From Bacillus sp. sid0103 (GTDB lineage Bacteria > Bacillota > Bacilli > Bacillales_B > DSM-18226), in assembly GCF_019219025.1 (NCBI RefSeq), contig NZ_JAHUWN010000023.1:1-64000 (forward strand): DNA of 64,000 nucleotides. Direction: 5' to 3'. Of the stretch, positions 49,947-58,495 are shown piece after piece. Both the position numbers and the translations under genes were made by a program. Positions within the stretch are counted from its first letter, which is position 1, and every line of letters starts with the position of its first letter. Below the pieces are notes generated by a model. That model was not told the origin of the DNA, ran no database searches, and worked only from the letters and a program-made list of their open reading frames with translations.

Positions 49947-50099
49947 ATGGCCATCTTTTTTATTTATTCACCATTTGAGCTAATTGTCATAGATTTGTCA
50001 AGGGAAATACTGGATGATCAGTATTTTAAGTCTTTACTAACAATGGCTTTAATGGGTAAAATGGATTCCGGGATGCTTGAAAAAAGGGAGCAATCATAA
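49947..50099 (+). CDS. 50-residue protein coupled to topB
   Basis: A short ORF starting MAIFFIYSPFELIVIDLS and ending MLEKREQS. GGAGGATG lies about 9-11 bp before the ATG. Its stop overlaps the topB ATG as TAATG, a sign of coupled translation. It has an N-terminal hydrophobic/acidic part and a Met-rich middle (LTMALMGKM). No family is recognised. It could regulate topB translation or be a small sporulation protein; neither is supported by motif. Confidence 0.6.
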   Translation: MAIFFIYSPFELIVIDLSREILDDQYFKSLLTMALMGKMDSGMLEKREQS

Positions 50100-52267
50100 T
50101 GAAATTAATTATTGCCGAAAAGCCGGATCAAGGTTCAACCTTAGCATCAATCTTTAAACATAAAAAACAAAATGGTTTTATAGAAATTTTTTCAAATGAT
50201 GTTTTTCCAGATGGTGCATATGTCACTTGGGCTATTGGACATGTCTGCCAATTGGTCTCGCCTGAGAAATATCAACAAGGTTGGAAAAAATGGACATTGG
50301 ATAATTTACCAATGATCCCTGAACAGTTTGAATATGAGGTAACAAAGGATAAGGCAAAACAATATGCAGTCATAAAAAAATTGGTTTCTGATCCTAAGGT
50401 TACTGAAATTATTCATGCGGGTGATGCGGGGCGAGAAGGTGAACTGATTATCCGCAATGTCCTTCGGCTAACAAAATGTCACAAACCCATGAAAAGGCTG
50501 TGGATTTCTTCGTTAACACCTAATAGCATTAGAGAAGGATTTCAGAAGCTATTGGAAGAACAAGAGACACGCAGCTTATTTTTTGAAGCCTATACTAGGG
50601 CTTGTGCCGACTGGGTGGTTGGCATGAATGCTTCACGTCTCTATAGCCTCTTATTACAAAAACAAGGATTTTCTGATGTCTTTTCAGTTGGTAGAGTCCA
50701 AACTCCAACCTTAGCACTTATTGTTAAAAGAGAGCTTGAAATAGAGAACTTTAAATCTGAACCCTATTGGGAGGTTCTAGCACAGTTTTTAATTAATGGA
50801 AAAAAGTACACTGGAAAATGGCAAAACGATGGGGAAACTCGAGTTAATTCAAAAGAGTTAGCAGAAAAAGTTGCGGCTTTTTGCAAGGATAAACCCGCAG
50901 AGGTCAATGAGGTTCAATCAGAAAGAAAAGAATTCCTCCCTCCACTCTTATACAACCTATCCGCTCTCCAAGCTGAAGCGAATAAACGGTTTAAGTTTTC
51001 TCCCAAGAAAACGCTCGATGTAATGCAAAAGCTCTATCAAAAAGGAAATGTCTCATACCCTCGTTCAGATTCTCGGTATGTAACGAAAGAAGAAGCGAAT
51101 ACTTTCCCAGAAATTTTAAACAAATTAAGTCATATTAAAGATTATGAAGGCTTTTTCCCCTTACCATTTGCATCGATTTCAGAAAACAAGCGTTATGTGA
51201 ATGAAAAGAAAGTCACGGACCACTACGCAATCATTCCGACTGAACAAATCCCGAATGTAGAGCGGCTCACTCCAGATGAAAAGAAAATTTATGATCTAGT
51301 CGTAACAAGTTTGATAGCCGCACACTACAATAAGGCCATTGCTGAATATACTACTGTAACAACTCTAGTCGATGGCAGGGCGTCATTTATTTCAAAAGGA
51401 AAGGTACAAATTGAAGAAGGCTGGCGTAAAGTCCTGAAACCAAAAGATAGTGATGATGAACCTGCACTGCCAAAGTTAGCAAAAGGTGAGCAGGGGCATA
51501 CTGTAAAAGTGGATGTAAAAGAAAGCAAAACTCAGCCTCCTAAACGCTATACAGAAGGTCAATTGATTACGTTAATGAAAACGGCCGGAAAGCATATAGA
51601 TGACAAAGAACTTGAGAAAATTCTAACAAAGACCGAGGGGCTTGGGACAGAAGCAACAAGAGCAGGCATTATTACGATGTTAAAGGACCGCTTATATATT
51701 GAGGTTAAGAAAAATTTAGTATATGCCACTGCAAAAGCCAAGATCCTGATCGAAGCAATCGGCAAAGAAATCTTAGCCTCACCGGAAATGACCGCAAAGT
51801 GGGAACAGAAGTTAAAGGAAATTTCAGAAGGATCTGCGGCACCTAAACATTTTATGGAACAAACAAAAAAGATGGTCATCCATTTAATAGCATCAAGTAT
51901 GGATCAAGCATCAAATTGGTCTTTTTCAGATGAAATGCGTGAAAATTTTGCACCTGGGAAGCAAAAGGGAAGAAAGCAGTCGTATACGAAACTGGGACCT
52001 TGTAAAAAATGTGAGGGGGCAGTTGTTGACAAAGGGAGCTTTTACGGATGTTCGAATTACCAAAAAAATCATTGTGACTTTACCATTTCCAAAAAAATAT
52101 TGGGAAAAAATATTACCCAGAAGAATATTAAACTGCTTCTCTCAGAAGGGAAAACAGAGCTGATTGAAGGGTTCGTTAATAAGGAAAAAACCTTTAATGC
52201 AAGACTTTATTTAGATGAAACTGAAAAAAAAGTTAAATTTTTATTTGAAGAAACGGCCACAAAATAA
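50099..52267 (+). CDS. topB: DNA topoisomerase III
   Basis: A 722-residue type IA topoisomerase that passes single strands and resolves recombination and replication intermediates. The TOPRIM domain starts KLIIAEKPDQGSTLA with IIHAGDAGREGELI (acidic residues for Mg). The active-site Tyr is in VSYPRSDSRYVTKE near residue 320. The C-terminus (about 625-700) has one zinc-ribbon-like module with CKKCEGAVVDKG and GCSNYQKNHC. AAGGGAG lies before the ATG, which overlaps the stop of the 50-residue ORF. Confidence 0.95.
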   Translation: MKLIIAEKPDQGSTLASIFKHKKQNGFIEIFSNDVFPDGAYVTWAIGHVCQLVSPEKYQQGWKKWTLDNLPMIPEQFEYEVTKDKAKQYAVIKKLVSDPKVTEIIHAGDAGREGELIIRNVLRLTKCHKPMKRLWISSLTPNSIREGFQKLLEEQETRSLFFEAYTRACADWVVGMNASRLYSLLLQKQGFSDVFSVGRVQTPTLALIVKRELEIENFKSEPYWEVLAQFLINGKKYTGKWQNDGETRVNSKELAEKVAAFCKDKPAEVNEVQSERKEFLPPLLYNLSALQAEANKRFKFSPKKTLDVMQKLYQKGNVSYPRSDSRYVTKEEANTFPEILNKLSHIKDYEGFFPLPFASISENKRYVNEKKVTDHYAIIPTEQIPNVERLTPDEKKIYDLVVTSLIAAHYNKAIAEYTTVTTLVDGRASFISKGKVQIEEGWRKVLKPKDSDDEPALPKLAKGEQGHTVKVDVKESKTQPPKRYTEGQLITLMKTAGKHIDDKELEKILTKTEGLGTEATRAGIITMLKDRLYIEVKKNLVYATAKAKILIEAIGKEILASPEMTAKWEQKLKEISEGSAAPKHFMEQTKKMVIHLIASSMDQASNWSFSDEMRENFAPGKQKGRKQSYTKLGPCKKCEGAVVDKGSFYGCSNYQKNHCDFTISKKILGKNITQKNIKLLLSEGKTELIEGFVNKEKTFNARLYLDETEKKVKFLFEETATK

Positions 52268-52359
52268 GGAAGTTGTAATTGATAAGTGATAAATTGCCTT
52301 GTCACTATTTTTTTTCTATAGTACACTTTTAGATGAGTAATTTTTTTGGAGGGTATGGG

Positions 52360-52782
52360 ATGCCAACACCAAGTATGGAAGATTATATCGAACAAATTTA
52401 TATATTGATTGAAGAAAAAGGATACGCTCGGGTCTCAGATATTGCCGAAGCGCTGTCTGTACATCCCTCCTCAGTAACGAAAATGGTGCAAAAGCTTGAT
52501 AAAGATGAATACTTAGTTTATGAAAAATATAGAGGCCTTGTGTTAACAACAAAAGGTAAAAAGATTGGAAAACGTCTAGTCTTTAGACATGATTTGTTAG
52601 AACAGTTCCTTAAAATCATCGGCGTAAAAAATGAAAATATTTATAACGATGTGGAAGGAATTGAGCACCATTTAAGTTGGGATTCAATTGATCGAATTGG
52701 TGACCTGGTTCAATTTTTCGAAGAAGACCACAGACGCATTGATGCATTAAATGAAATTCAAAAACAGAATGAAAGCGAATAA
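52360..52782 (+). CDS. mntR: Manganese-responsive transcriptional regulator MntR
   Basis: A 140-residue DtxR/MntR-family repressor of Mn uptake genes. The N-terminal winged helix has [25 protein letters not shown]. Mn ligands D8 and E11 (MEDYIEQIY) and the later [10 protein letters not shown] set (equivalents of E99, E102 and H103) are present. It lacks the SH3-like domain, as in B. subtilis MntR. The ATG at 52360 follows GGAGGGT; an upstream in-frame ATG would place the ribosome site inside the gene. Confidence 0.95.
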   Translation: MPTPSMEDYIEQIYILIEEKGYARVSDIAEALSVHPSSVTKMVQKLDKDEYLVYEKYRGLVLTTKGKKIGKRLVFRHDLLEQFLKIIGVKNENIYNDVEGIEHHLSWDSIDRIGDLVQFFEEDHRRIDALNEIQKQNESE

Positions 52783-52785
52783 AAA

Positions 52786-52820
52786 AGAAGCACCTAGCAT
52801 TAAACGCTAGGTGCTTTTAA
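52786..52820 (+). terminator. Rho-independent terminator after mntR
   Basis: The stem AAGCACCTAGC / GCTAGGTGCTT is perfect and followed by TTAAT. Confidence 0.85.
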
Positions 52821-52825
52821 TATTA

Positions 52826-52851
52826 GTTATGTAAGAGCTAATTGGTGATTT
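52826..52851. repeat. Possible remnant of the 5309-5452 repeat (left end only)
   Basis: These 26 bases match positions 5310-5335, the left end of the MITE-like repeat, at 22 of 26 positions (shared GTTATGT, AGCT and TTGGTGATTT). Nothing of the GC-rich core follows. It may be a decayed solo end or a chance similarity in AT-rich DNA. Confidence 0.35.
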
Positions 52852-52856
52852 GCACA

Positions 52857-53069
52857 TTAATATAAATCAGGATATTGATCAAATGATTGGCTTCCCTCAG
52901 GGATTAAAGTCATTTGCCCATGTTCTTCCTCAATAGCCTGAACACCTTGTATTAATCCATTTTCAGCTTCATGTAATGCCTTTCGATATGAAATGATTCG
53001 CCCTTCTGAAGTAACGAAATTAATAATTTCACCAAAGTAATTGCGATGCAGAGCAACGATAGATTCCAT
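52857..53069 (-). CDS. DUF3892-like small protein
   Basis: A 70-residue protein starting MESIVALHRNYFGEIINFVT. It has the pattern of short DUF3892 proteins: an N-terminal beta region, a SYRKALHEAENGLIQGV helix and a polar tail with GSQSFDQYPDLY. The function is unknown. GAGGGAG lies about 8 bp before the ATG. It is a single leftward gene between mntR and metA. Confidence 0.7.
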   Translation of the reverse strand: MESIVALHRNYFGEIINFVTSEGRIISYRKALHEAENGLIQGVQAIEEEHGQMTLIPEGSQSFDQYPDLY

Positions 53070-53155
53070 AAAAATCTCCCTCTAGTTTTTGAATTAAAGT
53101 ATCTTGCTTTTTCCTATATTCTTTCTATTTTTACAAATAATAAACGAACAAAACC

Positions 53156-53188
53156 ATAAAAAAAAGCATCGGAAGGTGTCCGATACTT
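53156..53188 (-). terminator. Terminator of metA
   Basis: Read leftward, GTATCGGA and TCCGATGC form a stem followed by eight T, directly after the metA stop codon. Confidence 0.85.
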
Positions 53189-53192
53189 TCTG

Positions 53193-54101
53193 TTAACCCC
53201 AATAAAATGGAGTTTCTTGGTAGACATAATAATTGAGCCAGTTTGAAAAGAATAAGTGGCCATGAGAACGCCAGCGGTTTATTGGCGGTTGTGTTGGGTC
53301 ATTGTTTGGAAAATAGTTCTCTGGAATGTGGATTTCAAGACCCTTATTTAAATCTCTTTCATATTCCTGTGCGAGCGAATCTGATTCATATTCCAAATGT
53401 CCGGTTACCATTACATGCTTTCTGTCTCGTGATGCAATCAATAAAGCACCTGCATCCTCAGAAGCCGCTAGTAATTTTAATTCTGGATGTTTCTTAATAG
53501 CTTCAATGGGTACATCTGTATAACGGGAATGAGGAGCATAAAATTGGTCATCAAAACCACGTAATAGAATATCGTTTTGTTCGAAAATCCGGTGGGCATA
53601 AATGCCGGAGCATTTTCTCTGCAACTCAAATTTACCAATTCCATAATGATAATGAAGTGCAGCTTGGGCTCCCCAGCAAATATGTAATGTCGATGTAACA
53701 TTTTCATTTGCCCAATCCATAATTTCTGTTAACTCCGCCCAATATTTTACTTGCTCAAATTCCAAAAGCTCCACAGGTGCACCAGTAATAATCATCCCAT
53801 CAAACTTCAGGTTTCTCACTTGGGAAAAAGTAGTGTAAAACTGTGCGAGGTGCTGTTTGCTCGTATGGGTCGATTCATAAGAATTTGTTTTTAGAAAGTT
53901 AACATTTACTTGTAATGGCGAGTTTCCCAATAAACGTAAAAGTTGTGTTTCTGCTTTCTCTTTTTCAGGCATTAAATTCAAAATAAGGATATTTAATGGT
54001 CGGATGTCCTGAGCAGTCGCTCGTTCATTGTCCATGATGAAAATATTTTCTGTTTCAAGAATTTCCCTTGCAGGAAGGAGTTTTGGAATGTTAATTGGCA
54101 A
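53193..54101 (-). CDS. metA: Homoserine O-acetyltransferase (MetA family)
   Basis: A 302-residue MetA-family acyltransferase that activates homoserine in methionine synthesis. The nucleophile Cys142 lies in [20 protein letters not shown] and GHLEYE carry the His/Glu partners. Residue 111 is Glu ([10 protein letters not shown]). In this family Glu111 marks acetyl-CoA users and Gly111 succinyl-CoA users, so acetyl transfer is predicted, as reported for B. cereus MetA. No S-box leader is visible in the 240 bp upstream. It is divergent from fhs. Confidence 0.93.
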   Translation of the reverse strand: MPINIPKLLPAREILETENIFIMDNERATAQDIRPLNILILNLMPEKEKAETQLLRLLGNSPLQVNVNFLKTNSYESTHTSKQHLAQFYTTFSQVRNLKFDGMIITGAPVELLEFEQVKYWAELTEIMDWANENVTSTLHICWGAQAALHYHYGIGKFELQRKCSGIYAHRIFEQNDILLRGFDDQFYAPHSRYTDVPIEAIKKHPELKLLAASEDAGALLIASRDRKHVMVTGHLEYESDSLAQEYERDLNKGLEIHIPENYFPNNDPTQPPINRWRSHGHLFFSNWLNYYVYQETPFYWG

Positions 54102-54274
54102 GTGACCATCCCCTTTATCAGGTTTAATTTAAGACATTTTTCAAAATACTACATCCATTAATATAACTACCAACATCATTAGTCAATGAATATTTGAAAT
54201 ATTTAATAATTATATTATAAACATTATTGGAAGTTCAGAAAAGAAAATAATTAATTCAAATATACATATCGGAT

Positions 54275-54297
54275 TGAAAGCGCTTATTTGATACAAT
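54275..54297 (+). promoter_or_regulatory. Candidate cre site and -10 of the fhs promoter
   Basis: TGAAAGCGCTTATT (54275-54288) matches the catabolite-response element core TGWAARCGYTWWCA except for the last two or three positions. It lies just before TACAAT (54292-54297), a good -10. A site overlapping the promoter would mean CcpA repression. No good -35 is visible. Confidence 0.45.
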
Positions 54298-54341
54298 GTT
54301 AGCGTAAGTCCAATTCTAAATGCTGAATGCGGGGGATAAAG

Positions 54342-56030
54342 GTGGTATTAAAAACAACAGTGAAATCAGACATTGAAATTGCACAAGAATCATCAATGAG
54401 GCCAATTGTTGAAATCGCCGAAAAAATTGGTTTGGTTGAGGATGATTTAGAGCTTTTTGGAAAATACAAAGCAAAAATTTCAAGTGATGCTTTAGCTAAA
54501 CTCAAAACAAAGGAAAATGGGAAAATTATCCTTGTCACTTCCATAAATCCAACACCAGCAGGCGAGGGAAAATCAACTGTGACCGTTGGCCTGGCCGATG
54601 CTTTCAACCAGATAGGCAAAAAAACAATGATTGCCCTTCGTGAGCCCTCACTAGGACCAACAATGGGGATTAAAGGCGGGGCGACTGGCGGCGGGTACTC
54701 ACAAGTTCTGCCGATGGAGGACATCAACCTACACTTTACTGGAGATATTCACGCGATTACGACTGCAAACAATGCTCTCGCAGCATTAATCGATAATCAT
54801 CTCCAACAGGGAAACGAGCTTAACATCGATCAACGAAGAATTGTCTGGAAACGGGCGGTTGATTTAAATGACCGTGCCTTAAGAAAAGTAATAATAGGCC
54901 TTGGCGGTCCGTTACAAGGGGTGCCGCGCGAAGATGGCTTTGATATTACTGTAGCATCGGAAATTATGGCAGTTTTATGCTTAGCAACTGATTTACAAGA
55001 TTTAAAATTACGTTTATCACGGATGGTTGTAGCTTATAATTATGAGAAAGAGCCGGTTACGGTTGGTGAACTAGGAGTGGAGGGTGCATTAACGCTGCTG
55101 TTAAAGGATGCGATTAAACCAAACCTTGTTCAAACCATTGAACATACACCAGCACTTATTCATGGAGGACCGTTTGCAAATATTGCCCATGGGTGTAATA
55201 GCGTAATCGCCACCACAACAGCGGCCAAGTTAGCTGATTATGTTATTACAGAAGCAGGTTTTGGTGCTGATTTGGGTGCAGAAAAGTTTTTACATATAAA
55301 ATCAAGAAGTGCCGGTATTCAACCGGAAGCAGTGGTGGTTGTTGCAACAATTCGTGCCTTAAAAATGCATGGCGGTGTAGCGAAAAGTGAGTTAGCGCAT
55401 GAGAATATTCCATCCCTAACTCTTGGCTTTGCCAATTTGAAGAAACACATCGAGACAATCCAGAGCTTTGGATTACCAGTGGTGGTTGCGATTAACAAAT
55501 TCATCACCGATACAGAGCTTGAGGCGGCCACATTGCTAGAATGGTGTCAACGAGAAAATGTGCCCGTTGCCATAACAGAAGTGTGGGAAAAAGGGGGAGC
55601 AGGCGGCATCGACCTAGCTAACACATTGTTAGCCGTGATGGACAAGAAGGAAAACAACTTTAAGCCTTTATACGACTTATCTGATTCGATTGACAAGAAA
55701 GTTAGAACGATTGTGCAAATGGTTTATGGTGGAAGAGATGTAGAATTTTCATCGAAAGCAAAAAAACAATTGCTTGAATTTGAAAAGTTTGGTTGGTCTA
55801 ATTTGGCCGTTTGTATGGCGAAATCCCAGTATTCCTTGTCTGATGACCCCTCTAAGTTAGGACGGCCAGCGGATTTTAGTGTAACTATCAGGGAATTTAA
55901 ACCATCTATTGGCGCAGGATTTATTGTCGCCTTAACAGGTGATGTAATGACGATGCCAGGACTGCCGAAAAAGCCATCAGCCTTAAATATGGATGTGGAT
56001 GAAAACGGGAATGTATTAGGGCTTTTCTAA
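54342..56030 (+). CDS. fhs: Formate-tetrahydrofolate ligase
   Basis: A 562-residue formate-THF ligase that makes 10-formyl-THF from formate, THF and ATP in one-carbon metabolism. The nucleotide loop is [14 protein letters not shown], followed by [32 protein letters not shown] and the late [14 protein letters not shown] and [11 protein letters not shown] blocks. The GTG at 54342 follows GGGGG by 6-7 bp and is preferred over an in-frame ATG 15 bases upstream whose codons include that site. Length agrees with the family. Confidence 0.95.
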   Translation: MVLKTTVKSDIEIAQESSMRPIVEIAEKIGLVEDDLELFGKYKAKISSDALAKLKTKENGKIILVTSINPTPAGEGKSTVTVGLADAFNQIGKKTMIALREPSLGPTMGIKGGATGGGYSQVLPMEDINLHFTGDIHAITTANNALAALIDNHLQQGNELNIDQRRIVWKRAVDLNDRALRKVIIGLGGPLQGVPREDGFDITVASEIMAVLCLATDLQDLKLRLSRMVVAYNYEKEPVTVGELGVEGALTLLLKDAIKPNLVQTIEHTPALIHGGPFANIAHGCNSVIATTTAAKLADYVITEAGFGADLGAEKFLHIKSRSAGIQPEAVVVVATIRALKMHGGVAKSELAHENIPSLTLGFANLKKHIETIQSFGLPVVVAINKFITDTELEAATLLEWCQRENVPVAITEVWEKGGAGGIDLANTLLAVMDKKENNFKPLYDLSDSIDKKVRTIVQMVYGGRDVEFSSKAKKQLLEFEKFGWSNLAVCMAKSQYSLSDDPSKLGRPADFSVTIREFKPSIGAGFIVALTGDVMTMPGLPKKPSALNMDVDENGNVLGLF

Positions 56031-56048
56031 GAGGAGAGTAGATGGTAA

Positions 56049-56570
56049 ATGTTTGATCCTACAGCCTTCGATAATATGAAAGTAGTGATTGAAGGAGCAT
56101 TATATGATCTAGATATTAGTGGTGATATTGTTATTACCGATCGAAATGATTCCATTAACATGGCCAAAATGTCTCGGAAATTTGACGTTTCTTTTCAATT
56201 GCCTACTAAAGGATTTACTGCGAAAATCGAGATGATATCAAATCTCGGTAATCTAGCTGCTGAACTATTGCCCGCTTTACTTTCAGAGCAGAAGGCAGGA
56301 TGTCAGTTGAGCCTGCAATTTTATACGGAACATGACGACAAAGAAATCGACTTTCAAGCAATGGAAGCCACTCTCCTGGATGTTTGGGGATCTGCGAGAA
56401 AAATTACTCAAATTATTCAGTATGACCCGCTCCATATCGATAAAAAGCATGATCATATCATCAGTATTGAATTTGATCGGTTAATCCGAGAAGACCAAAT
56501 GGATGATTTAGTAGAAATGACGGAGTTTATTATCACAACACTTAAAAAACTTAACGGCGAGATTAACTAA
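56049..56570 (+). CDS. Hypothetical protein, 173 residues
   Basis: An unrecognised 173-residue acidic protein starting MFDPTAFDNMKVVIEG. Alternating hydrophobic patterns suggest beta strands over residues 8-65 (YDLDISGDIVITDRND, FDVSFQLPTKGFTAKIEM), with helices later (LAAELLPALLSEQ; DLVEMTEFIITTLKKLNG). It has no signal peptide or membrane helix. It follows fhs by 18 bp and may share its transcript. A terminator follows. No function is proposed. Confidence 0.7.
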   Translation: MFDPTAFDNMKVVIEGALYDLDISGDIVITDRNDSINMAKMSRKFDVSFQLPTKGFTAKIEMISNLGNLAAELLPALLSEQKAGCQLSLQFYTEHDDKEIDFQAMEATLLDVWGSARKITQIIQYDPLHIDKKHDHIISIEFDRLIREDQMDDLVEMTEFIITTLKKLNGEIN

Positions 56571-56583
56571 GATAACCAAATCA

Positions 56584-56618
56584 CCAAACCAGCTTTTTTA
56601 GCGAGAGCTGGTTTTGTT
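56584..56618 (+). terminator. Rho-independent terminator
   Basis: The stem AACCAGCT / AGCTGGTT is followed by TTGTT, after the hypothetical gene downstream of fhs. Confidence 0.75.
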
Positions 56619-56706
56619 AGCACCCCTAAAATATTTACAATATTCTAATTTTTATGTACGATTATTTTACATACTTGTTAAATAATAAGGTTAAGGGGAG
56701 AGGGCA

Positions 56707-57555
56707 TTGGTCAAAACCGCTTGGGTCACAGACAGTACCGCCTATTTAGACGAAGAATTAAGAAATCATCCTGATTTATATACCATTCCGCTAACGGTTC
56801 TACTTGATGGTGATGAATTTTCAGATGGGGTGGACTTATCCTCTGCACAATTATTCGAGCGATTAAAGCAGCTAAAAACACCGCCCAAAACATCACAACC
56901 ATCCATTGGAGCGTTTCAAGCATTATACGTACAACTATCAAAGGAGTACGACCAAGTGGTGGCTGTTCTTTTATCAGGAAAATTAAGTGGTACTGTGTCT
57001 TCAAGTGAGCAAGCTGCCAAACTAGTTGATATTCCAGTTATCACGTTTGATTCCAATATTCTTACCTATCCGATGACGGCGTTACTTAAAGAGGGAATAG
57101 CATTACTAGAGGCTGGTGCAGGTATTGAATCGGTTATCAATCAACTTGAAAAGTTGAAAAAAACAAACGAGACATATGTGCTTATCGGCAGTTTAGAGCA
57201 ACTTCACCGAAGCGGAAGGATGTCTGGTGTACAATTCTTCCTTGGTAGTATGCTTAATGTGAAACCCATTATATCGATTGTTGACGGGGCATTAAGTGTA
57301 AAAGAAAAAGTACGAAGTGAGAAAAGAGCGAAAGAGAAAATATTGGAATATTTACGCTCATCTTATGAGCAGCACCACTTTAAAGAAGTATACATTTTAT
57401 ATGGATTGCATGAGGAAACTGCCGCTAATTGGAAGGATGAATTAAGAAAGGAATTTCCACAATTAGAAATTATCTGCTGCCCATTGGGAGCAGTAATTGG
57501 TGTTCATGCAGGTGAAAATACTCTCGGCATAAGCTGGCATAATGGGCTGAAATAA
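56707..57555 (+). CDS. DegV family fatty-acid-binding protein
   Basis: A 282-residue DegV protein. DegV (FakB-type) proteins bind fatty acids and, in many Firmicutes, present them to the kinase FakA. Family motifs are WVTDSTAYL at the N-terminus, KTSQPSIGAFQALY, VVAVLLSGKLSGT and LHRSGRMSGVQFF, plus the late GAVIGVHAGENTLGI. The TTG start lies after GGGGAGAGGG. Bacillaceae carry several DegV paralogues, and which one this is cannot be told from sequence alone. Confidence 0.92.
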   Translation: MVKTAWVTDSTAYLDEELRNHPDLYTIPLTVLLDGDEFSDGVDLSSAQLFERLKQLKTPPKTSQPSIGAFQALYVQLSKEYDQVVAVLLSGKLSGTVSSSEQAAKLVDIPVITFDSNILTYPMTALLKEGIALLEAGAGIESVINQLEKLKKTNETYVLIGSLEQLHRSGRMSGVQFFLGSMLNVKPIISIVDGALSVKEKVRSEKRAKEKILEYLRSSYEQHHFKEVYILYGLHEETAANWKDELRKEFPQLEIICCPLGAVIGVHAGENTLGISWHNGLK

Positions 57556-57616
57556 CTTTTTCTCCCTCTGTGCATACTAAAATGGCTATTAAATTTTGCA
57601 GAGAGGGAGATGTGTA

Positions 57617-57772
57617 ATGAGTAAGCAAGGAAGGCAAAACCCCAACCAAACGAGAGAGCAAATTGAAAAACAAGACAAAAGAAATGATATTGAACTCGGC
57701 AGCGAGTTTCAATTTGGTAATAGCAAGTCACAAAGCCAGAAAAAAAGCGGACGTCAAGCCAATAAAAAATAA
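57617..57772 (+). CDS. Small spore protein, gamma-SASP-like
   Basis: A 51-residue, highly hydrophilic protein starting MSKQGRQNPNQTREQIEKQD. Its composition (Gln, Asn, Lys, Ser) and the segment QIEKQDKRNDIELGSEFQFG resemble one unit of the gamma-type SASP (QQVRKQNQ...GQFGTEFASE). Gamma SASPs serve as amino-acid reserve in spores. GGGAG lies 7-9 bp before the ATG. It is single, with its own terminator. The assignment is by resemblance only. Confidence 0.6.
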   Translation: MSKQGRQNPNQTREQIEKQDKRNDIELGSEFQFGNSKSQSQKKSGRQANKK

Positions 57773-57799
57773 TCCCGAGAATTCGGGGTTATTTTTTAT
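57768..57799 (+). terminator. Rho-independent terminator
   Basis: The stem ATCCCGA / TTCGGGGT is followed by TATTTTTTATT. It overlaps the stop codon of the gamma-SASP-like gene. Confidence 0.8.
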
Positions 57800-57847
57800 T
57801 GGTTTTTCATGATAAAATAGCAAAAGTGAAAGTGGGTGTCGGGAAAA

Positions 57848-58495
57848 ATGAAAAATCATATAATAGAACAAACGAAAATATATGTCCGTAACGAATTAGG
57901 GGAAGATGCTACTGGCCATGATTGGTTCCATGTTGATCGTGTCCGATTAAATGCCTTACATATATGCAAGAAAGAAAATGCGGGAGATCCGTTCATTATC
58001 GAAATGGCGGCACTTCTCCATGACATATCAGATGAAAAGCTTAATGAAAGCAGCGAAAAAGGGGAAGAAAAGCTAGAATCGTTTCTAAGAACCATACCGC
58101 TGACAGATAACGATAAAAAACATATTAAACAAATTATCGCAACGATTTCCTTTAAAGGTGGACAACAGACGAGTCTTGCAACGATAGAAGCGAAAATTGT
58201 TCAGGATGCAGACCGTTTAGATGCAATTGGTGCAATCGGAATTGCGAGGGCATTTGCTTATGGCGGCAAAAAAGGGCAGCCAATCTACGACCCAAGCATT
58301 GAAGTAAGAAATGAAATGTCAGTAGAAGAGTATCGAAAGGGTAAATCAACAAGCATTCATCATTTCTATGAAAAACTCCTTAAATTGAAAGACTTGCTAA
58401 ATACAGAGACTGCTCGAAAAATGGCAGAAAGCCGTCAGCTAATGATGGAGACATTTCTAGAACAATTTTACCAAGAATGGGATGGACAAGTATGA
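57848..58495 (+). CDS. ypgQ: HD-domain phosphohydrolase YpgQ
   Basis: A 215-residue HD-superfamily protein. The metal-binding motifs are H in GHDWFHVDRV, the HD pair in MAALLHDISD and the downstream D in IVQDADRLDAIGAIG. B. subtilis YpgQ is a manganese-dependent nucleotide pyrophosphohydrolase of this type, and the same activity is inferred. The ATG at 57848 was chosen over a GTG 12 bases upstream. Its stop overlaps the next gene's ATG (ATGA), so the two are coupled. Confidence 0.9.
   Translation: MKNHIIEQTKIYVRNELGEDATGHDWFHVDRVRLNALHICKKENAGDPFIIEMAALLHDISDEKLNESSEKGEEKLESFLRTIPLTDNDKKHIKQIIATISFKGGQQTSLATIEAKIVQDADRLDAIGAIGIARAFAYGGKKGQPIYDPSIEVRNEMSVEEYRKGKSTSIHHFYEKLLKLKDLLNTETARKMAESRQLMMETFLEQFYQEWDGQV

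Noticed and set aside
54102..54326. SAM riboswitch or T-box upstream of metA
   Set aside because: The region is short and very AT-rich; none of the conserved S-box or T-box blocks could be found on either strand.
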